NCBI GenBank assembly: GCA_900316745.1
Contig: ONEB01000003.1
Coordinates: forward strand, 1 to 64,000
Length of the DNA: 64,000 nt
Source of the DNA: an uncultured Eubacteriales bacterium
Lineage (GTDB): Bacteria; Bacillota; Clostridia; Oscillospirales; Oscillospiraceae
Direction of reading: 5' to 3'
Shown: positions 15,079-22,763 of the stretch, in pieces
Layout of the letters: every line of letters starts with the position of its first letter
Numbering within the stretch: position 1 is the stretch's first letter
Program-made: the position numbers and the translations under genes
The notes under the pieces: generated by a model
Database searches by the model: none
What the model saw: only the letters and a program-made list of their open reading frames with translations
Told to the model about the DNA's origin: nothing

Positions 15079-16446
15079 ATGGATAAGCCTGCATTACGAG
15101 AAAATAAAATGGGTGTGATGCCCGAAAACAGATTGCTGTTATCCATGGCGATCCCGATGATGATCTCCATGCTTGTTCAGGCATTGTATAATGTTGTCGA
15201 CAGCGTATTTGTTTCCCGAATCAGCGAAAACGCTTTGACGGCTGTATCCATGGCATTCCCGATGCAGAACATCATGATTGCAGTATCCGTCGGGTTTGGC
15301 GTTGGTATCAATGCGTTGCTTTCACGCTCTCTCGGACAAAAGAACCAGGAGCGTGCAAATAAGGTCGCTGTCCAGGGCCTGCTTCTGGAAGCATTCAGCT
15401 GCCTTATTATGATACTGATCGGTATTTTCGGCACGGAAGCGTTTATGCGCACGCAGACGTCGGATCCCGAGATTATCCGTTACGGTACAACATATCTTCG
15501 GATCTGTATGACCCTGTCTTTCGGCGTGTTCACGCAGGTCACGTTTGAACGATATCTGCAGGCAACAGGGCAGACCCTGTTTTCGATGATCACGCAGTTG
15601 GTCGGCGCGATCATTAATATCATTTTTGATCCGATCCTGATTTTCGGTCTTCTGGGATTTCCGAAGCTTGGCATTGCCGGCGCTGCGTATGCGACGGTCT
15701 TCGGACAGATGGTCGGCGCTGTGGTCGCGATCATCCTCAACCGCCGCCACAACCCCGAGGTGAAGCTCAAGCTGAAAAACGCGATTCCGGATTGGCACAT
15801 GATTGGCGAGATCTGCGGGATCAGTCTTCCCTCGATCATTATGGCGAGCATCGGCAGTCTCACCACCTACGTCATGGACCTGATCCTCGTTCGGTTCTCT
15901 TCGACTGCGGTTGCCGTCTATGGTGTATACTTCAAGCTTCAGAGCTTTATTTTCATGCCGGTATTCGGCTTAAACAACGGCATGGTACCGATCATCGCCT
16001 ACAACTACGGCGCACAGAAGCCGGAGCGTATCCATAAAACGATGCGGCTTGGCATGATTTATGCCGCCTCTATTATGCTGCTCGGTCTAGCTGTGTTCCA
16101 GCTCTTCCCGGAGACGCTCCTGTCGTTCTTTGATGCATCTCCAACCATGGTCAAAATCGGCGTTCCGGCACTCAGGCGGCTCAGTCTTGCCTTTATCTTT
16201 GCCGGTATCTGCATTATCAGCGGCTCTGTCTGTCAGGCGCTCGGATACAGCATTTACGGTATGTTTATCTCCATCGCCCGTCAGATCGTGGTCCTGATTC
16301 CGGCAGCATTGCTGCTGGCGTCCACCGGGGTACTCGACAACGTCTGGTTCTCGTTCCCGATTGCTGAAATCATGTCAATCATCATGTCCATTACATTTCT
16401 TCGAATCGCGCTTCGAAAAACCGGAATGGATCGGAAAACTGCATAA
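15079..16446 (+). CDS. MATE family cation-coupled efflux transporter
   Basis: This 455-aa integral membrane protein has about 12 hydrophobic segments in two similar halves, as in the MATE (NorM/DinF) family. Typical features include the N-terminal SMAIPMMISMLVQALYNVVD, the repeated GLNNGM..I..YNYGAQ region around residue 300 and SGSVCQALG near residue 375. Such proteins export cationic drugs or metabolites in exchange for Na+ or H+. GAGG lies upstream of the ATG. It is divergent from the TetR gene, which may repress it, and is followed by a strong terminator, so it is probably a single-gene unit. The substrate is not predictable. Confidence 0.92.
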   Translation: MDKPALRENKMGVMPENRLLLSMAIPMMISMLVQALYNVVDSVFVSRISENALTAVSMAFPMQNIMIAVSVGFGVGINALLSRSLGQKNQERANKVAVQGLLLEAFSCLIMILIGIFGTEAFMRTQTSDPEIIRYGTTYLRICMTLSFGVFTQVTFERYLQATGQTLFSMITQLVGAIINIIFDPILIFGLLGFPKLGIAGAAYATVFGQMVGAVVAIILNRRHNPEVKLKLKNAIPDWHMIGEICGISLPSIIMASIGSLTTYVMDLILVRFSSTAVAVYGVYFKLQSFIFMPVFGLNNGMVPIIAYNYGAQKPERIHKTMRLGMIYAASIMLLGLAVFQLFPETLLSFFDASPTMVKIGVPALRRLSLAFIFAGICIISGSVCQALGYSIYGMFISIARQIVVLIPAALLLASTGVLDNVWFSFPIAEIMSIIMSITFLRIALRKTGMDRKTA

Positions 16447-16457
16447 TCCACATGCTC

Positions 16458-16490
16458 ATCGGCACACAGACCTCTCTGTGTGCCGATTTT
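16458..16490 (+). terminator. Intrinsic terminator after the MATE gene
   Basis: Perfect 13-bp stem (16458-16470 and 16475-16487), 4-nt loop, followed by TTT and an AT-rich run, 12 bp after the stop codon. Confidence 0.9.
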
Positions 16491-16557
16491 ATTGTGCACC
16501 GCGTTTTTCATCTCCTCATAGGATGCTTCGGGGCCCCGTAAAAACAGGAGGGATTTG

Positions 16558-16986
16558 ATGAAACAATGCGACAATAAAAGCGGTATGCTTCCCGAATGCG
16601 CACCGCTGGCAATGTCCTACACGCCGCCGCAGCAAAGCAGTGAGCCGGCTTATGAAAGCAAAGTTGCTCTTTCGAGGGGAACGCTCTTTCCGGGGCTGGA
16701 TCTTCCGTTCATGAATGTCGTGAACAAACCGGATGGTTTGAGCACGCCACTTTGTGAGCTGATGGCGTTGGATTTCGTGGTGCAGGAGCTGAAGCTGTAT
16801 CTGGACACACATCCGGATGACGAGGAAGCATTTGAGGCACTCAAAACATGCATCCGCATGAGCATGGAGGGGCAGCGGCGTTATGCTGAACAGTATGGCC
16901 CCATCTCCTTCGATGATGTTCGCTTCGGCGACACCTATACCTGGGTGGACGCGCCTTGGCCGTGGCAGCACAGAAAGGAGGGCTGA
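16558..16986 (+). CDS. cotJA-cotJB: Fused spore coat proteins CotJA-CotJB
   Basis: This 142-aa protein joins two spore coat proteins that are separate genes in Bacillus. Residues 37-56 (ALSRGTLFPGLDLPFMN) match the short CotJA core. Residues 66-137 (CELMALDFVVQELKLYLDTH, then RYAEQYGP and the terminal WVDAPWPW) match CotJB. A Cys- and Pro-bearing tail of about 35 residues precedes them. The ATG at 16558 has AGGAGGG 5 nt upstream; a TTG one codon earlier is less likely. It lies 3 bp before cotJC, so the two gene products form one coat module made in the mother cell. Confidence 0.88.
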   Translation: MKQCDNKSGMLPECAPLAMSYTPPQQSSEPAYESKVALSRGTLFPGLDLPFMNVVNKPDGLSTPLCELMALDFVVQELKLYLDTHPDDEEAFEALKTCIRMSMEGQRRYAEQYGPISFDDVRFGDTYTWVDAPWPWQHRKEG

Positions 16987-16989
16987 CGG

Positions 16990-17586
16990 GTGTTTGTATA
17001 TGAAAAGAAGCTTCAGTATCCGATCCGGATCAAGAATCCGAACCCTGCGCTCGCCAAGGTCATTATTTCTCAATTCGGCGGGCCGGACGGAGAATTGGCT
17101 GCTTCCATGCGATATCTCAGTCAGCGGTTTGCCATGCCGTACGCGGACGTTCGCGGACTGCTGACCGACATCGGCACGGAGGAGCTCAGTCATCTTGAAA
17201 TGGTCGGAACGATCATCTATCAGCTGACGCGGAACATGAAAACTGACCAGATCAAAAAAGCGGGATTCGACACCTATTTCGTCGATCATACTGCCGGCGT
17301 CTATCCGCAGTTTGCGTCCGGCACACCTTGGACGGCAGCGACGATCGCCGTCAAAGGCGATCCGATCACCGATCTTACGGAGGATATGGGCGCTGAGCAG
17401 AAAGCGCGTACGACGTATGATAATATCCTGCGTCTGTCCGATGACCCGGATGTAAACGACGTCATCCGATTCCTGCGCGAGCGCGAGATCGTACATTATC
17501 AGCGTTTCGGAGAGGCGCTCGGCAACGTGACCGATCAGCTCAACAGGAAAAACTTCTATGTCACAAATCCGGCATTTGATCGTTAA
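16990..17586 (+). CDS. cotJC: Spore coat protein CotJC, manganese catalase family
   Basis: This 198-aa four-helix protein of the manganese-catalase type is associated with spore coats. Likely dimanganese ligands are visible: Glu35 (GPDGELAA), Glu65 and His68 (GTEELSHLEM), a Glu in DMGAEQKART and the Glu/His of EREIVHYQRF near residues 172-177. The protein may remove peroxide or be structural. The GTG start at 16990 follows the stop of the CotJA-CotJB fusion by 3 bp and has GGAGGG at the end of that gene as ribosome site. It is about as long as CotJC of Bacillus. Confidence 0.93.
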   Translation: MFVYEKKLQYPIRIKNPNPALAKVIISQFGGPDGELAASMRYLSQRFAMPYADVRGLLTDIGTEELSHLEMVGTIIYQLTRNMKTDQIKKAGFDTYFVDHTAGVYPQFASGTPWTAATIAVKGDPITDLTEDMGAEQKARTTYDNILRLSDDPDVNDVIRFLREREIVHYQRFGEALGNVTDQLNRKNFYVTNPAFDR

Positions 17587-17604
17587 CGCACCATTCTGAT
17601 AACA

Positions 17605-17639
17605 AAATATGCCGCAGTGAAATCCACTGCGGCATATTT
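17605..17639. terminator. Bidirectional terminator between cotJC and asnA
   Basis: Perfect 15-bp inverted repeat (17605-17619 and 17625-17639, 5-nt loop) with A-rich left and T-rich right flanks, between two convergent genes. Confidence 0.9.
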
Positions 17640-17656
17640 GTAAGATGTATAAAGTG

Positions 17657-18670
17657 TTACAGCAGCTTCACACCTGCGGCCTTGCAGATGTCAAGCGTCT
17701 CGGTATCCCAGACAGAGGCCTGAACTTCACCGATATGCGCTTTTCCGAGCAGCAGCATGGACAGACGTGACTGACCGATTCCGCCGCCGATTGTGAGCGG
17801 CAGCTCGCCGTTGAGCAGCATTTTATGATATGTGCGCTCACGTCGGTCATCGCAGCCGGCGATTGTGAGCTGACGGTCCAGAGCTTCCGGATCCACACGG
17901 ATCCCCATGGAAGAAAGCTCAAACGCGCAGTCGAGCAGCTCATTCCAATAGAGAAGATCTCCGTTCAGCGTCCAGTCGTCATAGTCCGGAGAACGACCGT
18001 CGTGCTTTTTCCCGGACTTCAAAGCGCCGCCGATGCCGATGATGAAAGCGGTTTTGTGCTCTTTCAGGAATGCATGTTCCCGTTCTTTCGGCGTGAGATC
18101 CGGCCAGCGGTCTTCAAGCTCCTGTGCTGTGATGAATGTGACCTGGCGCTCCAGCTGCGGCATAACCTGAAGCTGCGGATAGATCGCGCGCATGGTGCGC
18201 TCCGTCTCGCTCACAGCAGCAGCAATGTCCATAACGGTTGTTTTCAGATAATCAATCGTGCGGTCCTTCTGCTCGATCACTTTCTCCCAGTCCCACTGAT
18301 CGACATAGACGGAGTGGAGATTATCGAGGACATCCTCGTCGCGTCGAATGGCATTCATATCCGTGTAAAGGCCCTTGCCGGGATAAAAACCGTATACATG
18401 CAGCGCCATGCGCTTCCATTTTGCAAGAGACTGCACAACCTGTGCCTCTCGGCCGATGTTCGGAATATCAAAGGCAACAGGACGCTCGTAGCCGTTGAGA
18501 TTATCATTCAGTCCGGTCGACTCCTCAACAAACAGGGGAGCGGAGACGCGGAAAAGGTTCAGATTTGCGGCCAGCTGATCCTCAAACAGACGCTTCAGCA
18601 AACCGATCGCTTTCTGCGTGTCATAAACACTCAGCAGGCTGCGATAGCCCTCGGGAATGTAGGTATTCAT
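17657..18670 (-). CDS. asnA: Aspartate-ammonia ligase (asparagine synthetase A)
   Basis: This 337-aa class II aminoacyl-tRNA-synthetase-like enzyme forms asparagine from aspartate, ammonia and ATP. Diagnostic segments are the N-terminal VSAPLFVEESTGLNDNLNG, the middle FIIGIGGALKSGKKHDGRS and the C-terminal GGGIGQSRLSMLLLG, which contains the Arg of motif 3. The length matches E. coli AsnA (330). Its start overlaps the stop of the upstream DUF4364 gene by 4 bp, so the two are translated together. A bidirectional terminator follows. Confidence 0.97.
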   Translation of the reverse strand: MNTYIPEGYRSLLSVYDTQKAIGLLKRLFEDQLAANLNLFRVSAPLFVEESTGLNDNLNGYERPVAFDIPNIGREAQVVQSLAKWKRMALHVYGFYPGKGLYTDMNAIRRDEDVLDNLHSVYVDQWDWEKVIEQKDRTIDYLKTTVMDIAAAVSETERTMRAIYPQLQVMPQLERQVTFITAQELEDRWPDLTPKEREHAFLKEHKTAFIIGIGGALKSGKKHDGRSPDYDDWTLNGDLLYWNELLDCAFELSSMGIRVDPEALDRQLTIAGCDDRRERTYHKMLLNGELPLTIGGGIGQSRLSMLLLGKAHIGEVQASVWDTETLDICKAAGVKLL

Positions 18671-19197
18671 TCTGATTCCTCGCTTTCCGTTAAAAGCCGA
18701 ACGATCTCATGATAAAAGCCCTCGGCGTTATATTGAAAGTTTCGTTCCATCTCCGCTGCCTGCGCTTCACTCGAAGCAAGCACATGCATGGAGAGAATAT
18801 CGCCGACGCCGTCGGAGACAGCAAGATGCACATTGCAGCCGGTCTCGGTGGTTTCATGCTCAGCTGTGATCATGGAAAAACGGGCCAGCTTCTCGGCAAT
18901 GGGCGCCGTCGTGCGCGTCGCCTTGCGGCGTACCGTATAAGGAAGACTGCTGCCGACCTGTTCCACATTGCGTGTGCCTTTTTCGCTGATGCGATACTTG
19001 CCGGCAGCTTTTTCGACCTGCGCGGTGTCCACCAATCCGGCAAGACAATCGGCATAATCAAAATATCCGATCCCGGCGTCACAGAAGACCTGATCATACA
19101 GCATTTGCGCGTCTACCGGCGCGGGAAGCTGATTGAGCACAAACAGGATCAGGATCTTAATGTCCAGTTTATCGTGAAGCGTTCCAAGCTGCTCCAT
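18667..19197 (-). CDS. DUF4364 family protein (predicted winged-helix regulator)
   Basis: This 176-aa protein matches the DUF4364 pattern: an N-terminal LDIKILILFVLNQLPAPVDA segment that reads like a winged-helix start, GYFDYADCLAGLVD, and a C-terminal alpha/beta region. The function is uncharacterised; a DNA-binding role is inferred from the fold. The frame is open to an ATG at 19245, but the promoter TTTACA-N17-TATAAT would start RNA only a few bases before it. The ATG at 19197 has AAGGAG 7 nt upstream and is preferred. It overlaps asnA by 4 bp, a pairing that may reflect control of asparagine synthesis, but this is inference. Confidence 0.8.
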   Translation of the reverse strand: MEQLGTLHDKLDIKILILFVLNQLPAPVDAQMLYDQVFCDAGIGYFDYADCLAGLVDTAQVEKAAGKYRISEKGTRNVEQVGSSLPYTVRRKATRTTAPIAEKLARFSMITAEHETTETGCNVHLAVSDGVGDILSMHVLASSEAQAAEMERNFQYNAEGFYHEIVRLLTESEESE

Positions 19198-19259
19198 AAT
19201 GTTCTCCTTAAATGGCAGATCTCCGTAAAGATCATAATGACTCATTACTATGACACTAT

Positions 19260-19288
19260 ATTATACTTCTTTCCGCTAAATGTGTAAA
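19260..19288 (-). promoter_or_regulatory. Sigma-A promoter of the DUF4364-asnA operon
   Basis: On the - strand TTTACA (19283-19288), 17-bp spacer and TATAAT (19260-19265), about 60 bp upstream of the preferred start codon. Confidence 0.65.
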
Positions 19289-19385
19289 GAGCTTTGCGCG
19301 GTTTTTTAAGATTGAATCACATGTGACCGATTCCGGCATAGACTGTAATGAAGCGTGCTTCAATTTCTGATTTGGAGGTAATAGC

Positions 19386-20171
19386 ATGGCAGACAGAGTC
19401 GTACCGGGACCGGTCGAGAGCACTGCGGCAGTGCGCGAAGCGGTATGCATTCATACGAGAAAGATCTACCAGACCTGCAGAGACAAGGACTGCATCGAAG
19501 ATCTGCGGGTATATCCGACTGAGTCATCGCAGGATATTCTGGACTCCGCGTTTGGCGTTCGGGCAAGATCGGCTGAGCTTTTGCTTGCACAGCCGACGGT
19601 CAATGAAGTGTCGTTTAATCGCGGCTATTATACGGTTGACGTGACCTATTACTATCGTGTGACGGGCGAAGCGCTCACAACCGGCGAGACCATCGTGGGC
19701 CTTTCTATCTTCGATAAACGCGTTCTGCTTTTCGGCAGTGATGCCAGTGCCAAGGTGTTCAGCTCGGTGGACGATCCTACCATCGTCAACACGGCTGGTC
19801 TTCCGATTGCAATGGTAGAGACGGTTGATCCAATCGCACTGCGTATGAATCTTGTGGAGTCTGAGATCCCGGGAGAGACAGAGCAGCGAGCCATCCCGCA
19901 GTCTGTCCTGGATGCTTTTGATGAGCCTCTGATTTTTCCTGCGCAGTCCAGAAAACTGTTTGTAACGCTGGGACAATTCTCGATCATTCGGCTGGAGCGC
20001 GACACGCAGCTTCTCATCCCGGCGTATGATTACTGCGTACCGGAGCAATCCTGTGAGAGCAGCGGAGAGGAAGACCCCTGCGCCATGTTCAGCCGCATCC
20101 AATTCCCGCTGGACGAATTCTTCCCGCCCGACTCCGTTCCGGAGATCGACAGTTACAGAAATCTGAAATAA
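19386..20171 (+). CDS. Conserved cysteine-bearing protein of unknown function
   Basis: This is a 261-aa soluble protein without signal peptide or membrane segment. It has a cysteine motif near the N-terminus (KIYQTCRDKDCIEDLRV, about residues 27-43), a central beta-rich region with FNRGYYTVDVTYYY (78-91) and FDKRVLLFGSD (110-120), and a C-terminal cysteine patch (YCVPEQSCES... ending EEDPC). From memory, similar proteins occur widely in spore-forming Clostridia without assigned function; I cannot verify this here. TTTGGAGG precedes the ATG. A sequence CATAGACT upstream (19338-19345) weakly resembles a mother-cell sigma -10 element. A spore-surface role is possible but unproven. Confidence 0.7.
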   Translation: MADRVVPGPVESTAAVREAVCIHTRKIYQTCRDKDCIEDLRVYPTESSQDILDSAFGVRARSAELLLAQPTVNEVSFNRGYYTVDVTYYYRVTGEALTTGETIVGLSIFDKRVLLFGSDASAKVFSSVDDPTIVNTAGLPIAMVETVDPIALRMNLVESEIPGETEQRAIPQSVLDAFDEPLIFPAQSRKLFVTLGQFSIIRLERDTQLLIPAYDYCVPEQSCESSGEEDPCAMFSRIQFPLDEFFPPDSVPEIDSYRNLK

Positions 20172-20177
20172 CTACAG

Positions 20178-20206
20178 AGAGCGCGTCGAGAAGGACGCGC
20201 TCTTTC
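20178..20206 (+). terminator. Intrinsic terminator after the cysteine-bearing protein gene
   Basis: Stem AGAGCGCGTC (20178-20187) with its complement 20194-20203, 6-nt loop, followed by TTCTTATT. It lies 7 bp after the stop and abuts the convergent phosphodiesterase gene. Confidence 0.75.
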
Positions 20207-20683
20207 TTATTCCTCGGGAATCGGCTTCACTGTGCAGGCAGCAACCAGTCCGTTTACAAGCTCCACCATTCCGTAGGTGCTTCGCATTCCCATTCCGGCA
20301 GTTCCGGGATTCAGGACGCGGATGCCTAGCTCTTCTTTGTTATATGGTATATGCGTATGCCCGAAAAGCACCAGCTTTGCGCCGCCAAAATATGCAGCAT
20401 TCATCATAGGATCGAGTGAAAGCTTCACGCCGTAGCGATGGCCGTGTGTTGCCAGGATCGTTACATTATCGATCTTGAAAAACGCCGTGTCCGGCTCCAT
20501 GGCATTGTAGTCACAATTGCCGCTCACGCTGTAAACAGAAAGCTCCGGCCAACGCTCCCGGAGAGGGCGAAGATCGCGTTCACAGTCACCCAGATGGATC
20601 ACGGCGTCCGGTTTTTCCGCTGCCACAGCTCGGAGCATGCCGTCTGTTCTGCCGTGCGTATCCGAAAAAACTGCGATCCGCAT
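20207..20683 (-). CDS. YfcE/MJ0936-family metallophosphoesterase
   Basis: This 158-aa calcineurin-like phosphoesterase has all metal-binding motifs in order: FSDTHG (6-11), HLGDCE (30-35), VSGNCD (52-57), ATHGHRYG (78-85) and LFGHTHIP (105-112). Small members such as YfcE and MJ0936 hydrolyse phosphodiesters in vitro; the natural substrate is unknown. The ATG is preceded by only a weak AGGTGA site. In many bacteria such a gene follows rph/rdgB, but here it stands alone, convergent to its left neighbour. Confidence 0.92.
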   Translation of the reverse strand: MRIAVFSDTHGRTDGMLRAVAAEKPDAVIHLGDCERDLRPLRERWPELSVYSVSGNCDYNAMEPDTAFFKIDNVTILATHGHRYGVKLSLDPMMNAAYFGGAKLVLFGHTHIPYNKEELGIRVLNPGTAGMGMRSTYGMVELVNGLVAACTVKPIPEE

Positions 20684-20770
20684 GTCCAGTCACCTCACTT
20701 GCAGAATTGGAATATAGATACAATAAGCGAACATTTTCGCATTGTCAAGCATGAAAGGGAGGACATTACA

Positions 20771-21013
20771 GTGATCGATCCGAACACGCTCTCAAAGGAA
20801 ATGAAAAACAAAAAGACGATGCAGACCGTAAAACGTCTCGCGGAATCAGAAGACGTGGCAGCGCTTGCAAAGACGATTGATCAGAACGCTCTGCGCAGCG
20901 CGGCAGAGGAGCAAAATCCGGAAGTGATGCGCGCGGTTTTGCAGCAGCTGCTGTCGACCGAAGAGGGAAGACGCCTTGCGCAGAAAGTGAAAGCGGCGAT
21001 GGACAATGGATGA
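20771..21013 (+). CDS. Small helical protein of unknown function (first of three)
   Basis: This 80-aa, entirely helical, charged protein starts at a GTG with GGGAGG 8 nt upstream. The frame continues open upstream, but that extension is antisense to the phosphodiesterase gene and is rejected. Sequence such as DVAALAKTIDQNALRSAAEE followed by LQQLLSTEEGRRLAQKVK suggests a helical-repeat fold. Its end overlaps the start of the next gene by 8 bp, and a third small gene overlaps that one, so the three are translated together. No family recognised; possibly cytoplasmic. Confidence 0.65.
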   Translation: MIDPNTLSKEMKNKKTMQTVKRLAESEDVAALAKTIDQNALRSAAEEQNPEVMRAVLQQLLSTEEGRRLAQKVKAAMDNG

Positions 21014-21311
21014 TCTGCAAGCCACGCTGCAGTCGCTTCTTGACGATCCGGAAGAATTGGGGAAGCTGGCTCAGACTGCGGCTTCTTTATTTCAGAATGA
21101 GGATCAGGAAAAGAATCCGGAAATGCCGGATTTGAATAGAATCATGCAAATGCTGCGTGGCGCAAATCACAGCGAAAGTCAAAAGCTGATCGGTGCGCTG
21201 GCGCCCTTTTTGTCAGAAGATCGGAGAGCGAGACTTGAGCGAGCATCAAGAATCGCGCATCTGTCTTCTATCGCAGAATTAGCTTTGGGGAGGGAAGAAG
21301 AGCTTGGTTAA
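21006..21311 (+). CDS. Small helical protein of unknown function (second of three)
   Basis: This 101-aa helical protein includes the segment LIGALAPFLSEDRRARLERA (about residues 61-80). That kind of sequence is seen, from memory, in uncharacterised Clostridia proteins with the pattern LKPFLSEERRKRxDRA. It is translated from an ATG that overlaps the end of the previous gene by 8 bp; its own end overlaps the following gene by 8 bp. The overlap chain indicates stoichiometric production of the three products. No catalytic motif or signal is visible, and the function is unknown. Confidence 0.7.
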   Translation: MDDLQATLQSLLDDPEELGKLAQTAASLFQNEDQEKNPEMPDLNRIMQMLRGANHSESQKLIGALAPFLSEDRRARLERASRIAHLSSIAELALGREEELG

Positions 21312-21594
21312 TCGATATTTTGGGAATACCGGACGTGTTCAGCGTATACCGGAAGACAACCCGCCCCGGCAGACTGAACAAGCTCGGCAAGTCGACGTGC
21401 ATCCAGCAAAAAAACCACCGCCGAGAATGAACGGCGGTGGTTTGGATCGATCCATGCAGCGTCTGTTTTCGAGAATCTCTCCGGCAAATATGGAGCGCGA
21501 AGATCTGATCTTATTATTGATATTGTATTTGCTTTACAGAGAAAGCGGCGATCTGGAATTCCTGATCACAATTGCCGCATTCCTGCTGCTTTGA
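21304..21594 (+). CDS. Small membrane-anchored protein of unknown function (third of three)
   Basis: This 96-aa protein starts at TTG with AGGGAAG upstream. The first ~60 residues are polar and Pro-rich. The last ~30 contain the strongly hydrophobic pattern EDLILLLILYLLYRESGDLE followed by FLITIAAFLLL, which would make one or two short membrane segments. Proteins with the same leucine-rich ending are common in Firmicutes and uncharacterised. Together with the two overlapping helical proteins upstream it forms a compact three-gene unit, perhaps a membrane-associated complex. It ends 8 bp from the convergent wecB gene with no clear terminator. Confidence 0.7.
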   Translation: MVNRYFGNTGRVQRIPEDNPPRQTEQARQVDVHPAKKPPPRMNGGGLDRSMQRLFSRISPANMEREDLILLLILYLLYRESGDLEFLITIAAFLLL

Positions 21595-21602
21595 GAAGCA
21601 TC

Positions 21603-22763
21603 TCAGGATTCGCCGGGGACAAACGGCGCGGGCGCTTCTTCAGCCAGCTCGAAGTGATGCAGAATCGCCTGTGCGATACGCGGGCAGGCACGGCCGTCGC
21701 CATAGGGATTCACTGCTTTTGCCATGGCATTGTAGAAAGACGGATCCTCCAGAAGCGCGTCCGCCAGACGGACAATATCATTCGTCTCTGTACCGGCAAG
21801 CTTCACGGTGCCGGCTTCAACCGCTTCGGGGCGCTCCGTCTCACGGCGGAGAACAAGAACCGGTTTGCCAAGCGCAGGCGCTTCCTCCTGAATGCCTCCG
21901 GAGTCGGTCATGACAAAAAAGCTGCGCGCCATCAGGCGGTGCATATCCACGGCATCGAGCGGATCAATGAGTCGGATATTATCCACGCCGCCGAGGATCC
22001 CTTTTGCGGTATCGCGGACAACAGGGCTCAGATGAACGGGATAAACGATCAAAACCTCAGGGTGTCGGGTTGCAACTTCGCGAACAGCCGTAAAGATATT
22101 GCGCATCGGCTCGCCGTAGTTTTCGCGGCGATGGCAGGTCAGGGTGATCAGGCGCTTGTCAGAAAAGTCGATGGCATTCAGTTCGGCAGATGTGAACTGG
22201 TCGCCGCGAACCGTATATGCCATTGCGTCAATGACCGTATTACCGGTGATATAGATATCACCAATCACAGACTCACGGCGCAGATTTTTCTCGTTCGAGG
22301 AAGTTGGGGCAAAGTGCAAAGCTGCAATGCGGCCGACAAGAGAACGATTCATCTCCTCCGGGAACGGGCTCCAGCGGTCATAGGTGCGCAGACCGGCCTC
22401 GACATGTCCGACCGGAATCTTTTCATAAAAGGCGGCAAGCGCACCGGCAAAGGTTGTTGTAGTATCGCCGTGGACGAGCACCATATCGGGCTTTGCTTCG
22501 CGCAGAACCTCGCGCATGCGCAGCAGAACGCGGGTCGTGATGTCCGTTAGATCCTGTCCTGCCGACATAATATCAAGATCATAGTCGGCGGTGATGCCGA
22601 ACTGTTCCATGACGCTGTCCAGCATCTGACGGTGCTGCGCGGTGATGCAAACGATGGAAGTGATCTCCGGGTGCTTCTGCAGCTCCAGGACAAGCGGCGC
22701 CATTTTGATTGCCTCCGGCCGCGTGCCGAATACCGACATAATCTTAATGTTGTTCTTTTTCAT
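21603..22763 (-). CDS. wecB: UDP-N-acetylglucosamine 2-epimerase (non-hydrolysing)
   Basis: This 386-aa enzyme interconverts UDP-GlcNAc and UDP-ManNAc, feeding wall teichoic acid linkage-unit or other ManNAc-containing polymers. Signatures are FGTRPEAIKMAPLV (about 11-24), VHGDTTTTFAGALAAFY, VGHVEAGLRT and the C-terminal TDSGGIQEEAPALGKPVLVLR-type loop. The ATG at 22763 has CAGGAG 6 nt upstream and gives the standard start MKKNNIKIMSVFGTRPE. A longer frame to 22823 would overlap wecA much more and is rejected. It still overlaps the wecA end by 20 bp. The WecA-WecB pairing points to early steps of a surface glycopolymer. Confidence 0.95.
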   Translation of the reverse strand: MKKNNIKIMSVFGTRPEAIKMAPLVLELQKHPEITSIVCITAQHRQMLDSVMEQFGITADYDLDIMSAGQDLTDITTRVLLRMREVLREAKPDMVLVHGDTTTTFAGALAAFYEKIPVGHVEAGLRTYDRWSPFPEEMNRSLVGRIAALHFAPTSSNEKNLRRESVIGDIYITGNTVIDAMAYTVRGDQFTSAELNAIDFSDKRLITLTCHRRENYGEPMRNIFTAVREVATRHPEVLIVYPVHLSPVVRDTAKGILGGVDNIRLIDPLDAVDMHRLMARSFFVMTDSGGIQEEAPALGKPVLVLRRETERPEAVEAGTVKLAGTETNDIVRLADALLEDPSFYNAMAKAVNPYGDGRACPRIAQAILHHFELAEEAPAPFVPGES

